A stretch of DNA of 7,194 bases from Alphaproteobacteria bacterium. Its GTDB lineage: Bacteria > Pseudomonadota > Alphaproteobacteria > Sphingomonadales > Emcibacteraceae. Location of the stretch: positions 17,334 to 24,527 of the forward strand of contig NVVY01000038.1 of assembly GCA_002749135.1 (NCBI GenBank), written 5' to 3'. Of this stretch, positions 1-6,374 are shown piece by piece. Each line of letters begins with the position of its first letter. Positions within the stretch are counted from its first letter, which is position 1. The translations under genes and the position numbers were made by a program. A model generated the notes under the pieces. The model saw only the letters and a list, made by a program, of their open reading frames with translations. It was not told the DNA's origin and did no database searches.

Positions 1-1733
1 AGGATGGGTTGGCGCACTTCAAGTCTTTTGTGGGTGCCGACCCCTTCCAGATCCAACAGGTTGGGCCGGGGCCCGATGAAGGACACCAATGACATGACCG
101 CTTCCTCGCGGATGGGGTCAATGGGCGGGTTGGTCACTTGAGCAAAATTCTGTTTGAAATAGCTATAGAGCAGTTTCGATTTGCTGGACAGGGCCGATAT
201 GGGCGTGTCCGTGCCCATGGAGCCGAGGGCTTCCTGTGCGCTGGTGGTCATGGGCGGCAACAGAAGTTTCAGGTCTTCCTGCGTATAGCCAAAGGCCTGT
301 TGACGTTTCAGCAGGGAGACATCGGTGGAATGAAGAGGCGGGAATTCCGCGGGCAGGTCTTCCAGCTTGATCTGGGTGCGGGCCAGAATGGCCTCATAAT
401 CATGGGCACCGCTCAGTTCCGACTTGATTTCAGCATCGCTGATAATCCGGCCCTCTGCGGTATCGATCAGGAGCATTTTACCGGGCTGCAATCGCCATTT
501 CTGGACGATTTTATCTTCGGGGATTGGCAGGACGCCCATCTCGGACGCCAGAACCACCATATCATCATCGGTCACCAGATAACGCGCCGGACGTAAACCG
601 TTACGATCAAGGGTCGCCCCGATCAGGGTGCCATCGGTAAAGGCCATGGCGGCGGGGCCGTCCCATGGCTCCATCAGGGCCGCATGATATTCGTAAAAGG
701 CGCGGCGTTTCTCATCCATCAGCGGATTTCCGGCCCAGGCTTCGGGGATCAGCATCATCATGGCATGGACAATGCTATAGCCACCGGCCACCAGAAGTTC
801 CAGCGCATTGTCAAAGCTTGCGGTGTCGGAAATACCCTCGGGGATCAGAGGCCAGAGTTTTTCCAGATCATCACCAAGGACGGTGGATTCCATGCTGAAA
901 CGCCGGGATGCCATCCAGTTCACATTGCCGCGCACCGTATTGATCTCGCCGTTATGACAGACCATGCGAAAAGGCTGGGCCAATCCCCATGTGGGGAAGG
1001 TATTGGTGGAAAAACGTTGATGAACCAGCGCGAGCGCAGATGTCATGCGCTCATCTTTCAGATCATCGTAATAGACCCCGACTTGCGTGGCCAGCAACAT
1101 GCCCTTATAGAGCAGGGTGCGGCTGGAACAGCAACAGGCATAATAATGCGCCGTGTCTTCATCCATATCAAAGACGATATTGGATAGCTGTTTACGGATT
1201 AGATAGAGTTTCAGTTCAAAGCCTGCGTTGGTTTTACACGCGTCCCCGATACCGACAAACCCCTGAAGGATCGCTGGTTCAGAGGCCTTGACCCCGTCGC
1301 TGAAGCCGCTGTTGTTGGTGGGCACCTTGCGCCAGCCCAGAAATTTCTGACCTTCCTGATCCACCAGATTTTCAAATGTTTTTTTAATTTTATCGGCAAT
1401 AGCTTTTTCATGAGGCAGAAACACGACCAATACGCCGTAATCACCAAACTTTGGCAGGCTGATTTTTCCCTGCCTGGCCACGGCCTGCATAAAATCATCG
1501 GGCATCTGAATCAAAATTCCAGCCCCGTCACCGGACAGAGGGTCCGCCCCAACGGCCCCGCGATGGGTGAGGTTTTCCAGTATTTTCAGGCCATTGGCAA
1601 TGATGTCATGGCTTTTAACGCCCTTGATATTGGCGACAAAACCAATGCCGCAATTATCATGTTCGTTTTGGGGGTTATAGAGGCCTTGGGCCTTTGGCAG
1701 GCCGGCTGTGTTTAATGGCACCTTATGGGTCAT
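1..1733 (-). CDS. gltB: Glutamate synthase (NADPH) large subunit, N-terminal 577 residues (cut by window edge)
   Basis: GltB makes glutamate: its N-terminal glutaminase domain releases ammonia from glutamine, which is channelled to the FMN/iron-sulfur synthase domain and added to 2-oxoglutarate. The minus frame is open without interruption from ATG at 1733 to the left edge. It begins MTHKVPLNTAGLPKAQG, then NEHDNCGIGFVA. Cys28 is the expected N-terminal nucleophile, exposed after removal of a short propeptide, as known for this family. Other class II amidotransferase landmarks are LTHRGAVGADPLSGDGAG (about residues 58-75), QRFSTNTFPTWGLAQPFR and CHNGEINTVRGN from Cys259. The glutaminase domain ends near residue 430 and the visible part stops in the central domain (…LEVRQPIL). 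Full-length family members have about 1500 residues, so roughly the first third is here. The start is supported by a GAGGAG Shine-Dalgarno 11 bases upstream. It diverges from nrdAB. Identification is secure; the rest of the gene is not visible. Confidence 0.97.
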   Translation of the reverse strand, partial: MTHKVPLNTAGLPKAQGLYNPQNEHDNCGIGFVANIKGVKSHDIIANGLKILENLTHRGAVGADPLSGDGAGILIQMPDDFMQAVARQGKISLPKFGDYGVLVVFLPHEKAIADKIKKTFENLVDQEGQKFLGWRKVPTNNSGFSDGVKASEPAILQGFVGIGDACKTNAGFELKLYLIRKQLSNIVFDMDEDTAHYYACCCSSRTLLYKGMLLATQVGVYYDDLKDERMTSALALVHQRFSTNTFPTWGLAQPFRMVCHNGEINTVRGNVNWMASRRFSMESTVLGDDLEKLWPLIPEGISDTASFDNALELLVAGGYSIVHAMMMLIPEAWAGNPLMDEKRRAFYEYHAALMEPWDGPAAMAFTDGTLIGATLDRNGLRPARYLVTDDDMVVLASEMGVLPIPEDKIVQKWRLQPGKMLLIDTAEGRIISDAEIKSELSGAHDYEAILARTQIKLEDLPAEFPPLHSTDVSLLKRQQAFGYTQEDLKLLLPPMTTSAQEALGSMGTDTPISALSSKSKLLYSYFKQNFAQVTNPPIDPIREEAVMSLVSFIGPRPNLLDLEGVGTHKRLEVRQPI

Positions 1734-1744
1734 TCCCGAAAATA

Positions 1745-1750
1745 CTCCTC
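1745..1750 (-). promoter_or_regulatory. Ribosome binding site of gltB
   Basis: On the minus strand this reads GAGGAG, 11 bases before the ATG at 1733. It is the only strong Shine-Dalgarno near the start and places it just ahead of the propeptide and Cys28. Confidence 0.75.
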
Positions 1751-1880
1751 GTTCCAGTAAAGTCTTCAAATAATATTTTTTGCGCACAAATCCAGACCAT
1801 CTTTAAATCGTAAAGACAGACCGGATTTTAGTCTTTTGTTTTAAAGTCAGTTTTTATGCTTTAATTCTATGGCACTTTTT

Positions 1881-1900
1881 ATACAGTATTATGACTGTAT
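1881..1900. promoter_or_regulatory. Palindromic operator-like inverted repeat upstream of gltB
   Basis: ATACAGT (1881-1887) and ACTGTAT (1894-1900) are perfect 7-base inverted arms around a 6-base spacer. This has the size of a dimeric repressor or activator site. It lies 148 bases or more upstream of the gltB start. Read on the minus strand it runs directly into TATAAA, a possible -10 for gltB, so a bound protein could cover a promoter. No clear -35 accompanies it. The arms do not match LexA, NtrC or sigma54 signals. The structure is seen directly; its role is inference. Confidence 0.4.
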
Positions 1901-2283
1901 CATTGTTATTATATGCAGGCCGTAGAACTCCATCTCGCTTTGGGCAAGTGAGGGCAAAAATCTGACGTAAATTATCTACAGTTTTAGGTCATATTCGCAA
2001 AATTAACTGCCAGTTTGCGACAGGCTTGTGTATTTTCTACTGATTTATGGGGCTAAAATCAAGTAAATCATCAGAAATAATTCGTTTATTTGGTAAAAAA
2101 ACATCAAAAAAATACTTTTTTACAGGGACTTAAAGGATAAATAAACAATGACTGAGGTTATGAGAATCTTGCTATAGCTGAAGTTCCATATGCTATTCCC
2201 GTGAGCAATTATTTTTTGAGTAAAGTTTTAGCCTTTTTTGTGGATTTCTCCGGGGTTGCGGAAAGTCAAGGCAAAAAGGATAA

Positions 2284-2299
2284 ATACTAGCTGTTGACA
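2284..2299 (+). promoter_or_regulatory. Possible second, degenerate NrdR box over the -35
   Basis: ATACTAGCTGTTGACA matches about 9 of 16 consensus positions. Its centre is 32 bases upstream of the stronger box, three helical turns, which is the usual spacing of paired NrdR boxes. The match is weak on its own; the spacing is what makes it worth listing. Confidence 0.3.
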
Positions 2300-2322
2300 T
2301 TACGGCAGGGTCAAAATACCAT
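2294..2322 (+). promoter_or_regulatory. Likely sigma70-type promoter of nrdAB
   Basis: TTGACA (2294-2299), a perfect -35, is followed after exactly 17 bases by TACCAT (2317-2322), which matches four of six positions of the -10 consensus. Transcription would start near 2329 and give a leader of about 270 bases before nrdA. The overlap with an NrdR-box match supports this being the real nrd promoter. The start site is unverified. Confidence 0.5.
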
Positions 2323-2331
2323 ATCTTGTGT
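2316..2331 (+). promoter_or_regulatory. Candidate NrdR box overlapping the nrdAB -10 element
   Basis: ATACCATATCTTGTGT matches 13 of 16 positions of the known NrdR consensus (acaCwAtATaTwGtgt). NrdR is the ATP-cone/zinc-ribbon repressor of ribonucleotide reductase genes in most bacteria. The site overlaps the predicted -10 and start point, the usual arrangement for repression. The consensus is from memory; the match was counted by eye. Confidence 0.55.
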
Positions 2332-2583
2332 CGAGGGTGATTTAAAGGGGTTCGGAACCGGATTATCGTTATTCTATAAGGCTCTAGCGTCTACAGGCTG
2401 TAAAAGGGTCAATAATTACAACGATATTGCGTCGGAATTTCAGGGTAATCTCAACCTCGCAATCGAACAAATAATATTTTTGCATTATACTTATATGGTC
2501 ATCCAGAACAGAGGATTATGTGGTATAAGGGTAGGTTGATTCACGAATCTGGCAAAAATGCACAAAAAATGCAATTTAAACGC

Positions 2584-2588
2584 GGGAG
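2584..2588 (+). promoter_or_regulatory. Ribosome binding site deciding the GTG start of nrdA
   Basis: GGGAG lies 9 bases before the GTG at 2598. No ATG in frame near the start has such a signal, so the GTG is preferred. Confidence 0.65.
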
Positions 2589-2597
2589 TTTAATAGA

Positions 2598-4445
2598 GTG
2601 GTAGCGACGTTATTTAAGGAAGCTGTACAGGTAAAAGATCATTGGCAGGTGGAAACCATCCCCCAGAGAGATGATCTGCTCACCAATTTTGGCAAGGCGA
2701 CCTTGACCGACCGATATTTGATGCCCGGCGAGAATTATCAGGATCTTTTTGCCCGGGTGGCCAGCTTTTACAGCGATGACAAAGCCCATGCCCAGCGGCT
2801 CTATGGCTATATCAGCAAACTCTGGTTCATGCCCGCAACCCCTATATTAAGCAACGGCGGCACCAAGCGCGGCCTGCCCATTTCCTGTTTTCTGAATGAA
2901 GCCAATGACAGTCTTCAGGGCATTGTGACCCTGTGGAATGAAAATGTCTGGCTGGCGTCCAAAGGCGGCGGCATCGGCAGCTATTGGGGCAATCTGCGCT
3001 CCATCGGCGAAGATGTATCCACCAATGGCAAGACATCGGGCATTATCCCGTTCATCCGGGTGATGGACAGCCAGACCCTGGCCATTTCCCAAGGGTCGCT
3101 CCGGCGCGGCAGTGCGGCGGTCTATCTGCCGGTTAATCATCCGGAGATTGAGGAATTTATCGAAATTCGCCGGCCCACGGGCGGGGATCCTAACCGCAAG
3201 GCGCTCAATCTGCACCACGGCATTACCATCTCTGATGCCTTCATGCGGGCGGTGGAGAATGACGAGGACTGGGCTCTGCTCAGCCCCCATGACCAGAGCG
3301 TACAAAAAACTATTTCGGCGCGGGCGTTATGGATACGGATGCTGACGGCGCGCATTGAAACCGGCGAGCCCTATATGCTGTTCAGCGACCATGTGAATAA
3401 TGCAATTCCGGAGCATCACAAACTGGCGGGCCTGAATGTGAAAACATCAAACCTGTGCTGTGAGATTACCCTGCCCACGGGCATGGATCATCTGGGCAAG
3501 GAGCGCACGGCGGTCTGTTGCCTGTCGTCAATCAACCTTGAAACCTATGACCAATGGCAGGACAATGATCTGTTCATCCCCGATCTGATGCGGTTTCTGG
3601 ATAATGTGCTGGAGGATTTCATTCAGCGCGCACCGGACAGCATGGCCCGCGCCACCTATGCCGCATCACGTGAGCGCAGTGTGGGCCTTGGGGCCATGGG
3701 CTTTCACGGCTTCCTGCAGGACCGGATGATCCCGTTTGAATCCGTCATGGCGCAGGTCTGGAACAAGCGTATATTCAAGCATATTCAGAACGGCGTTAAT
3801 GCGGCCTCAAAAATGCTCGCCGAGGAAAAAGGCGCCTGTCCCGATGCGGCGGATTACGGCATTATGGAGCGTTTTTCCAACAAGACCGCCATCGCGCCGA
3901 CCGCGTCTATTTCGATCATCTGCGGCGGGGCCAGCCCCGGCATTGAACCCATCGCCGCCAACAGCTTTACCCAGAAAACCCTGTCCGGTTCCTTTAATGT
4001 GCGCAGCCGCGCCCTGACCAAACTGCTGGACAAAAAGGGCAAAAATACAGACGAAATCTGGACCTCGATCACCATTAATGGCGGCTCTATTCAGCATCTG
4101 GATTTCCTCAATGATCTTGAGCGGGATGTATTTAAAACCGCCTTTGAACTGGATCAGCGCTGGGTCATCGAACATGCCGCCGACCGCGCGCCCATGGTGG
4201 ATCAAGCCCAGTCAGTCAATGTATTCCTGCCCGCCAATGTTCATAAACGCGATCTGCATCAGGTTCATTTTCAGGCATGGAAAAAAGGCGTGAAAAGCCT
4301 TTATTATTGCCGCTCCCTATCCATTCAACGGGCGGAAAGCGTGGAATCCGCCGCCGCCGTAGGCAAGGAAACGCGGCCCCTTCACCAGCCGGAAAAGGTG
4401 AAGGTAGAGACAGCAAATTATGAAGAATGCCTGTCTTGTCAATAA
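2598..4445 (+). CDS. nrdA: Class I ribonucleotide reductase, catalytic (alpha) subunit without ATP-cone
   Basis: NrdA reduces ribonucleoside diphosphates to deoxyribonucleotides with a thiyl radical supplied by NrdB. Aligning by eye to E. coli, the redox cysteines are Cys97 (LPISCFL) and Cys307 (AVCCLSS, position 462). The radical cysteine is Cys287 in SNLCCEITLPT, with Asn285 and Glu289 alongside. The radical-relay pair is Tyr569-Tyr570 (LYYCRS). The C-terminal shuttle pair is Cys611/Cys614 (ECLSCQ). The signature APTASISIICGGASPGIEP covers residues 434-452. Extra cysteines follow three key positions (288, 308, 571). At 615 residues it is far shorter than the 761 of E. coli NrdA: the catalytic region begins almost at once, so there is no N-terminal ATP-cone for dATP feedback. 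Start is GTG with GGGAG 9 bases upstream. nrdB follows after 56 bases, clearly one operon. The final codons are duplicated past the stop (see repeat 4425-4460). Confidence 0.96.
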   Translation: MVATLFKEAVQVKDHWQVETIPQRDDLLTNFGKATLTDRYLMPGENYQDLFARVASFYSDDKAHAQRLYGYISKLWFMPATPILSNGGTKRGLPISCFLNEANDSLQGIVTLWNENVWLASKGGGIGSYWGNLRSIGEDVSTNGKTSGIIPFIRVMDSQTLAISQGSLRRGSAAVYLPVNHPEIEEFIEIRRPTGGDPNRKALNLHHGITISDAFMRAVENDEDWALLSPHDQSVQKTISARALWIRMLTARIETGEPYMLFSDHVNNAIPEHHKLAGLNVKTSNLCCEITLPTGMDHLGKERTAVCCLSSINLETYDQWQDNDLFIPDLMRFLDNVLEDFIQRAPDSMARATYAASRERSVGLGAMGFHGFLQDRMIPFESVMAQVWNKRIFKHIQNGVNAASKMLAEEKGACPDAADYGIMERFSNKTAIAPTASISIICGGASPGIEPIAANSFTQKTLSGSFNVRSRALTKLLDKKGKNTDEIWTSITINGGSIQHLDFLNDLERDVFKTAFELDQRWVIEHAADRAPMVDQAQSVNVFLPANVHKRDLHQVHFQAWKKGVKSLYYCRSLSIQRAESVESAAAVGKETRPLHQPEKVKVETANYEECLSCQ

Positions 4446-4460
4446 TGTCTGTCTTGTCAG
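4425..4460 (+). repeat. 18-base tandem duplication spanning the nrdA stop codon
   Basis: Bases 4425-4442 (codons for E-C-L-S-C-Q) are followed directly by 4443-4460, which differ at three positions only (first base G to T, C to T in the Cys codon, final A to G). The first difference turns GAA into the TAA that ends nrdA. The second unit stays in frame and would read stop-C-L-S-C-Q, continuing QVLSFIF to another stop at about 4482. So the C-terminal CxxC tail has been copied and the gene ends at the junction of the copies. Confidence 0.85.
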
Positions 4461-4501
4461 CAGGTTTTAAGTTTTATTTTTTAAGTTAAGGTAATTGCCG
4501 A

Positions 4502-5461
4502 ATGTCCCTGTTAGAAGAACGCATTGTTTACAAACCCTTTCAGTATCCTTGGGCCTATGATGCCTGGCTAACCCAGCAGAGGGTCCATTGGCTGCCCGAA
4601 GAAGTCCCCATGGCCGATGATGTCAAGGACTGGAACATGAACATCACCGAGGGCGAAAAACACCTGCTGATGCAGATTTTCCGTTTTTTCACCCAGGCTG
4701 ATGTGGAGGTCAATAACTGTTACATGCGCCATTATACCCAGGTGTTCAAACCGACCGAGGTTCAGATGATGCTGGCGGCCTTTTCTAATATGGAAACCAT
4801 CCATGTGGCGGCTTACAGTCATCTGCTCGATACGCTTGGCATTCCGGAGACAGAATATGAGGCCTTCCTCAAATATGATGAGATGAAGGCCAAATATGAC
4901 TATATGCAGATATGGGGCGTGGACAGCAAGGAAGATATTGCCAAGACGCTGGCCGTGTTTGGCGGCTTTACCGAGGGGCTGCAACTGTTTGCCTCTTTCG
5001 CCATCCTGATGAATTTCCCCCGCTTTGGCAAGATGAAGGGCATGGGCCAGATTATCACTTGGTCGGTGCGGGACGAATCGCTCCATACCAACAGCATCAT
5101 TAAGCTGTTCCATACTTTTGTGCAGGAAAACCCCGAGGTCTGGACCGACAAATTACAGGCGGACCTGACACAGGCCTGTCAGACCATCGTGACCCATGAG
5201 GATGCCTTCATTGATCTGGCCTTTGAGATGGGTGATATTGAGGGGCTGACCGCCAAAGAGGTCAAGGATTACATCCGCTATATCGCCGACCGCCGATTGA
5301 CCCAGCTTAACCTGTCCCCGGTATATTTTGTCGGCATTAACCCCCTGCCGTGGATGGATGAGATTCTCAACGGCATTGAGCATGTAAATTTCTTCGAAAA
5401 CCGCGCCACAGAATATTCCAAAGCCTCCACCGAAGGCTCATGGGAAGAAGCGTTTGAATAG
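4502..5461 (+). CDS. nrdB: Class I ribonucleotide reductase, radical-generating (beta) subunit
   Basis: NrdB houses the dimetal centre and stable tyrosyl radical that start each turnover of NrdA. All expected residues can be placed by eye against E. coli: metal ligands Asp67, Glu98, His101 (METIH), Glu158 (FTEGLQ), Glu192 and His195 (RDESLH), and radical Tyr105, four residues after His101. The radical-transfer residues Trp30 (HWLPEEV), Asp191 and the C-terminal tail Tyr305 are also present. Leu162 stands where E. coli has Phe208. The length of 319 is at the short end of normal, with no N-terminal ATP-cone. The acidic tail (GSWEEAFE) is the segment that docks on NrdA in this family. ATG at 4502 has TAAGG 10 bases upstream. 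The tyrosine points to a tyrosyl-radical enzyme rather than a class Ic (Phe) type; the metal cannot be told from sequence. No intrinsic terminator follows, so transcripts may continue into the next gene. Confidence 0.96.
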   Translation: MSLLEERIVYKPFQYPWAYDAWLTQQRVHWLPEEVPMADDVKDWNMNITEGEKHLLMQIFRFFTQADVEVNNCYMRHYTQVFKPTEVQMMLAAFSNMETIHVAAYSHLLDTLGIPETEYEAFLKYDEMKAKYDYMQIWGVDSKEDIAKTLAVFGGFTEGLQLFASFAILMNFPRFGKMKGMGQIITWSVRDESLHTNSIIKLFHTFVQENPEVWTDKLQADLTQACQTIVTHEDAFIDLAFEMGDIEGLTAKEVKDYIRYIADRRLTQLNLSPVYFVGINPLPWMDEILNGIEHVNFFENRATEYSKASTEGSWEEAFE

Positions 5462-5489
5462 GGAGTGAGGTAAGCCATTGGGATATAGG

Positions 5490-5495
5490 TATAAT
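5490..5495 (+). promoter_or_regulatory. Perfect -10 hexamer ahead of the accessory gene
   Basis: TATAAT lies 29 bases after the nrdB stop and 88 bases before the start at 5583. I find no good -35 at 16-18 bases and no extended -10 TG, so a separate promoter for the accessory gene is possible but not established. Read-through from nrdAB is the alternative. Confidence 0.3.
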
Positions 5496-5497
5496 AA

Positions 5498-5561
5498 ATC
5501 AAATGACTCTGACCCCATCGATTGGTTCTTGTGACCACATCGATTCTTGACCCCATCGATT
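5498..5561 (+). repeat. Three tandem copies of a TGACCCCATCGATT repeat (left flank of accessory cassette)
   Basis: TGACCCCATCGATT occurs at 5510-5523 and 5548-5561, and with one change (TGACCACATCGATT) at 5532-5545. The offsets are 22 and 16 bases. The first copy sits in a longer unit, about 5498-5529, which is repeated in direct orientation at about 6343-6374 on the far side of the 243-aa gene (25 of 32 positions equal). From memory, motifs of the form TGACCCCATTGATT, or their complement GGGGTCAGAGTC, occur around REP-associated (IS200-like Y1) transposase genes in proteobacteria. No transposase is present here. Confidence 0.75.
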
Positions 5562-5571
5562 CTGAAAATAA

Positions 5572-5576
5572 GGGGG
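5572..5576 (+). promoter_or_regulatory. Ribosome binding site of the accessory gene
   Basis: GGGGG, within AAGGGGGTAAATA, lies 6 bases before the ATG at 5583 and directly follows the third upstream repeat copy. Confidence 0.6.
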
Positions 5577-5582
5577 TAAATA

Positions 5583-6314
5583 ATGGATTCTAAAACGTTA
5601 GAACTACTTGTCGATATAACTGAAGACTTCCAGTTTCTAGATAACATTCTTGCTAAAAAAAGCATTAATCGAAAGCAATGCAAGCAACTCGCCCTATCAC
5701 TTCGGAAACTTCTATACGACAAACACTCGACACTGTCAGCAGCAGCACAAGTCTTTAACAAAAGGCTGAGAATATCGTCACCTCCAGAGCTGTCGCCAGA
5801 TGATGAGTTATTCTTCACAAGCGCATATTTTACCCACGCTAGTCCATTTGACTGGCAGGGGATCGGTATGTGTAAAGTTGCACTTCATAAAGCTCCTACA
5901 GCACCTGAAATGAACTGGGTAGACGATAAACGTCCCTTGAAGATACAGACATTTTTAAACCAACGAGTTATGGCATTTGGTCATTACAGTGTTAAGCGCA
6001 TAGATGTACTGCGTTTTGTTGCTCATAAGTTGGGTGGTGCTCATTTAGATTCACCTAAAGACTCAGGGCCTGAGAACACCTTAAAGCATCTTCGCAACAA
6101 TGTAGGAGCGAAAGTGACTTCTAATGGGGTGCAATACTTATTCAAGGTAAAGGGTAACAAAAAGTGGAAAACAGATATGGTGCTAAAACCGAACCACCTT
6201 GACCCTACGATGCTAGAACTTCTTGCTACCACCCAAATATTATTAGGCGAGAAGGATGTACAAACACTGCGAAACCTTATTCAAGAAGCATTATTAAAGG
6301 AAGAAGAGACATGA
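5583..6314 (+). CDS. Uncharacterised 243-aa protein in a repeat-bracketed accessory cassette
   Basis: I do not recognise this protein. It is soluble-looking, with no signal peptide or membrane segment. Residues 1-62 look helical and charged. The middle has an aromatic stretch (LFFTSAYFTHASPFDW, 76-91). Residues 137-156 carry a striking run ending KLGGAHLD (149-156), which reads like a conserved motif and is followed by SPKDSGPENT. The C-terminal third has a probable beta pair (GVQYLFKVKGNKKWKTDMV) and a closing helix (ELLATTQILLGEKDVQTLRNLIQEALLKEE). Codon use (AAA, TTA, CGA and many A/T third bases) is unlike nrdAB, which suggests transfer. It lies 121 bases after nrdB, has a GGGGG Shine-Dalgarno, is bracketed by related repeats, and overlaps the start of a truncated second gene by ATGA. 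The protein is intact and clearly coding; its role is unknown. A defence or plasmid-type accessory role is possible only by context. Confidence 0.85.
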   Translation: MDSKTLELLVDITEDFQFLDNILAKKSINRKQCKQLALSLRKLLYDKHSTLSAAAQVFNKRLRISSPPELSPDDELFFTSAYFTHASPFDWQGIGMCKVALHKAPTAPEMNWVDDKRPLKIQTFLNQRVMAFGHYSVKRIDVLRFVAHKLGGAHLDSPKDSGPENTLKHLRNNVGAKVTSNGVQYLFKVKGNKKWKTDMVLKPNHLDPTMLELLATTQILLGEKDVQTLRNLIQEALLKEEET

Positions 6315-6326
6315 GCAAACGAGGAA

Positions 6327-6374
6327 GAATCAATGGGGTGGAATCAATTTTCTCTGACCCCATTGATTCCTTTT
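6327..6374 (+). terminator. Hairpin of inverted repeat copies, possible terminator of the accessory gene
   Basis: GAATCAATGGGGT (6327-6339) and ACCCCATTGATTC (6357-6369) are perfect 13-base inverted arms around a 17-base loop. A nested pair, GGAATCAAT (6340-6348) with ATTGATTCC (6362-6370), competes for the right arm. CTTTT follows the stem, so it could stop plus-strand transcription 13 bases after the accessory gene's stop. The right arm is the same repeat as the copies upstream of that gene, so the hairpin probably began as a mobile repeat. Confidence 0.5.
6343..6374 (+). repeat. Right-hand direct copy of the cassette-flanking repeat
   Basis: This copy contains TGACCCCATTGATT at 6355-6368 and lines up without gaps with 5498-5529 (25 of 32 positions equal; shared ATCAA, CTCTGACCCCAT and GATT blocks). 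The two copies are 845 bases apart and bracket the 243-aa gene. An inverted copy of the core lies immediately left of it at 6327-6339. Confidence 0.7.

Larger units (their letters stand above)
1734..2597. other. AT-rich divergent intergenic region between gltB and nrdA
   Basis: This stretch of 864 bases separates the two divergent start codons. It is much richer in A and T than the flanking genes and contains many A and T runs (for example around 2095-2120). I find no gene. The open frame from a TTG at 2294 to 2539 lacks a Shine-Dalgarno, overlaps the likely promoter and does not read like a known protein. A nine-codon ATG reading (2148-2177, MTEVMRILL) is preceded by AAAGGA but is too short to support. 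I see no tRNA and no recognisable riboswitch. The supported contents are the palindrome at 1881-1900, the nrdA promoter and NrdR-like sites at 2284-2331, and a direct repeat at 2554-2573. Confidence 0.7.

Noticed and set aside
138..1187. Long plus-strand open frames (138-596, 684-1187) opposite gltB
   Set aside because: They are antisense shadows of gltB, which is continuous on the minus strand with all family motifs; the plus-strand translations resemble no protein.
1870..1886. TGGCAC as a sigma54 -24 element
   Set aside because: No GC or TTGCA at the required -12 spacing; the following bases are TTTTTATACAG.
2148..2177. Nine-codon leader peptide (MTEVMRILL) preceded by AAAGGA
   Set aside because: Too short, no run of regulatory codons, no attenuator-like hairpin after it, and it lies upstream of the likely nrd promoter.
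2294..2539. 81-codon open frame upstream of nrdA
   Set aside because: It starts with TTG inside the -35 element, has no Shine-Dalgarno, overlaps the NrdR-like site and reads like random AT-rich DNA.
2847..3305. Minus-strand frames opposite nrdA and nrdB (for example 2847-3305, 3807-4205, 4568-5113)
   Set aside because: Antisense shadows of well-conserved ribonucleotide reductase genes.
5498..5561. CRISPR array
   Set aside because: Only three short copies with irregular offsets (22 and 16 bases), no spacers of constant length and no cas genes.
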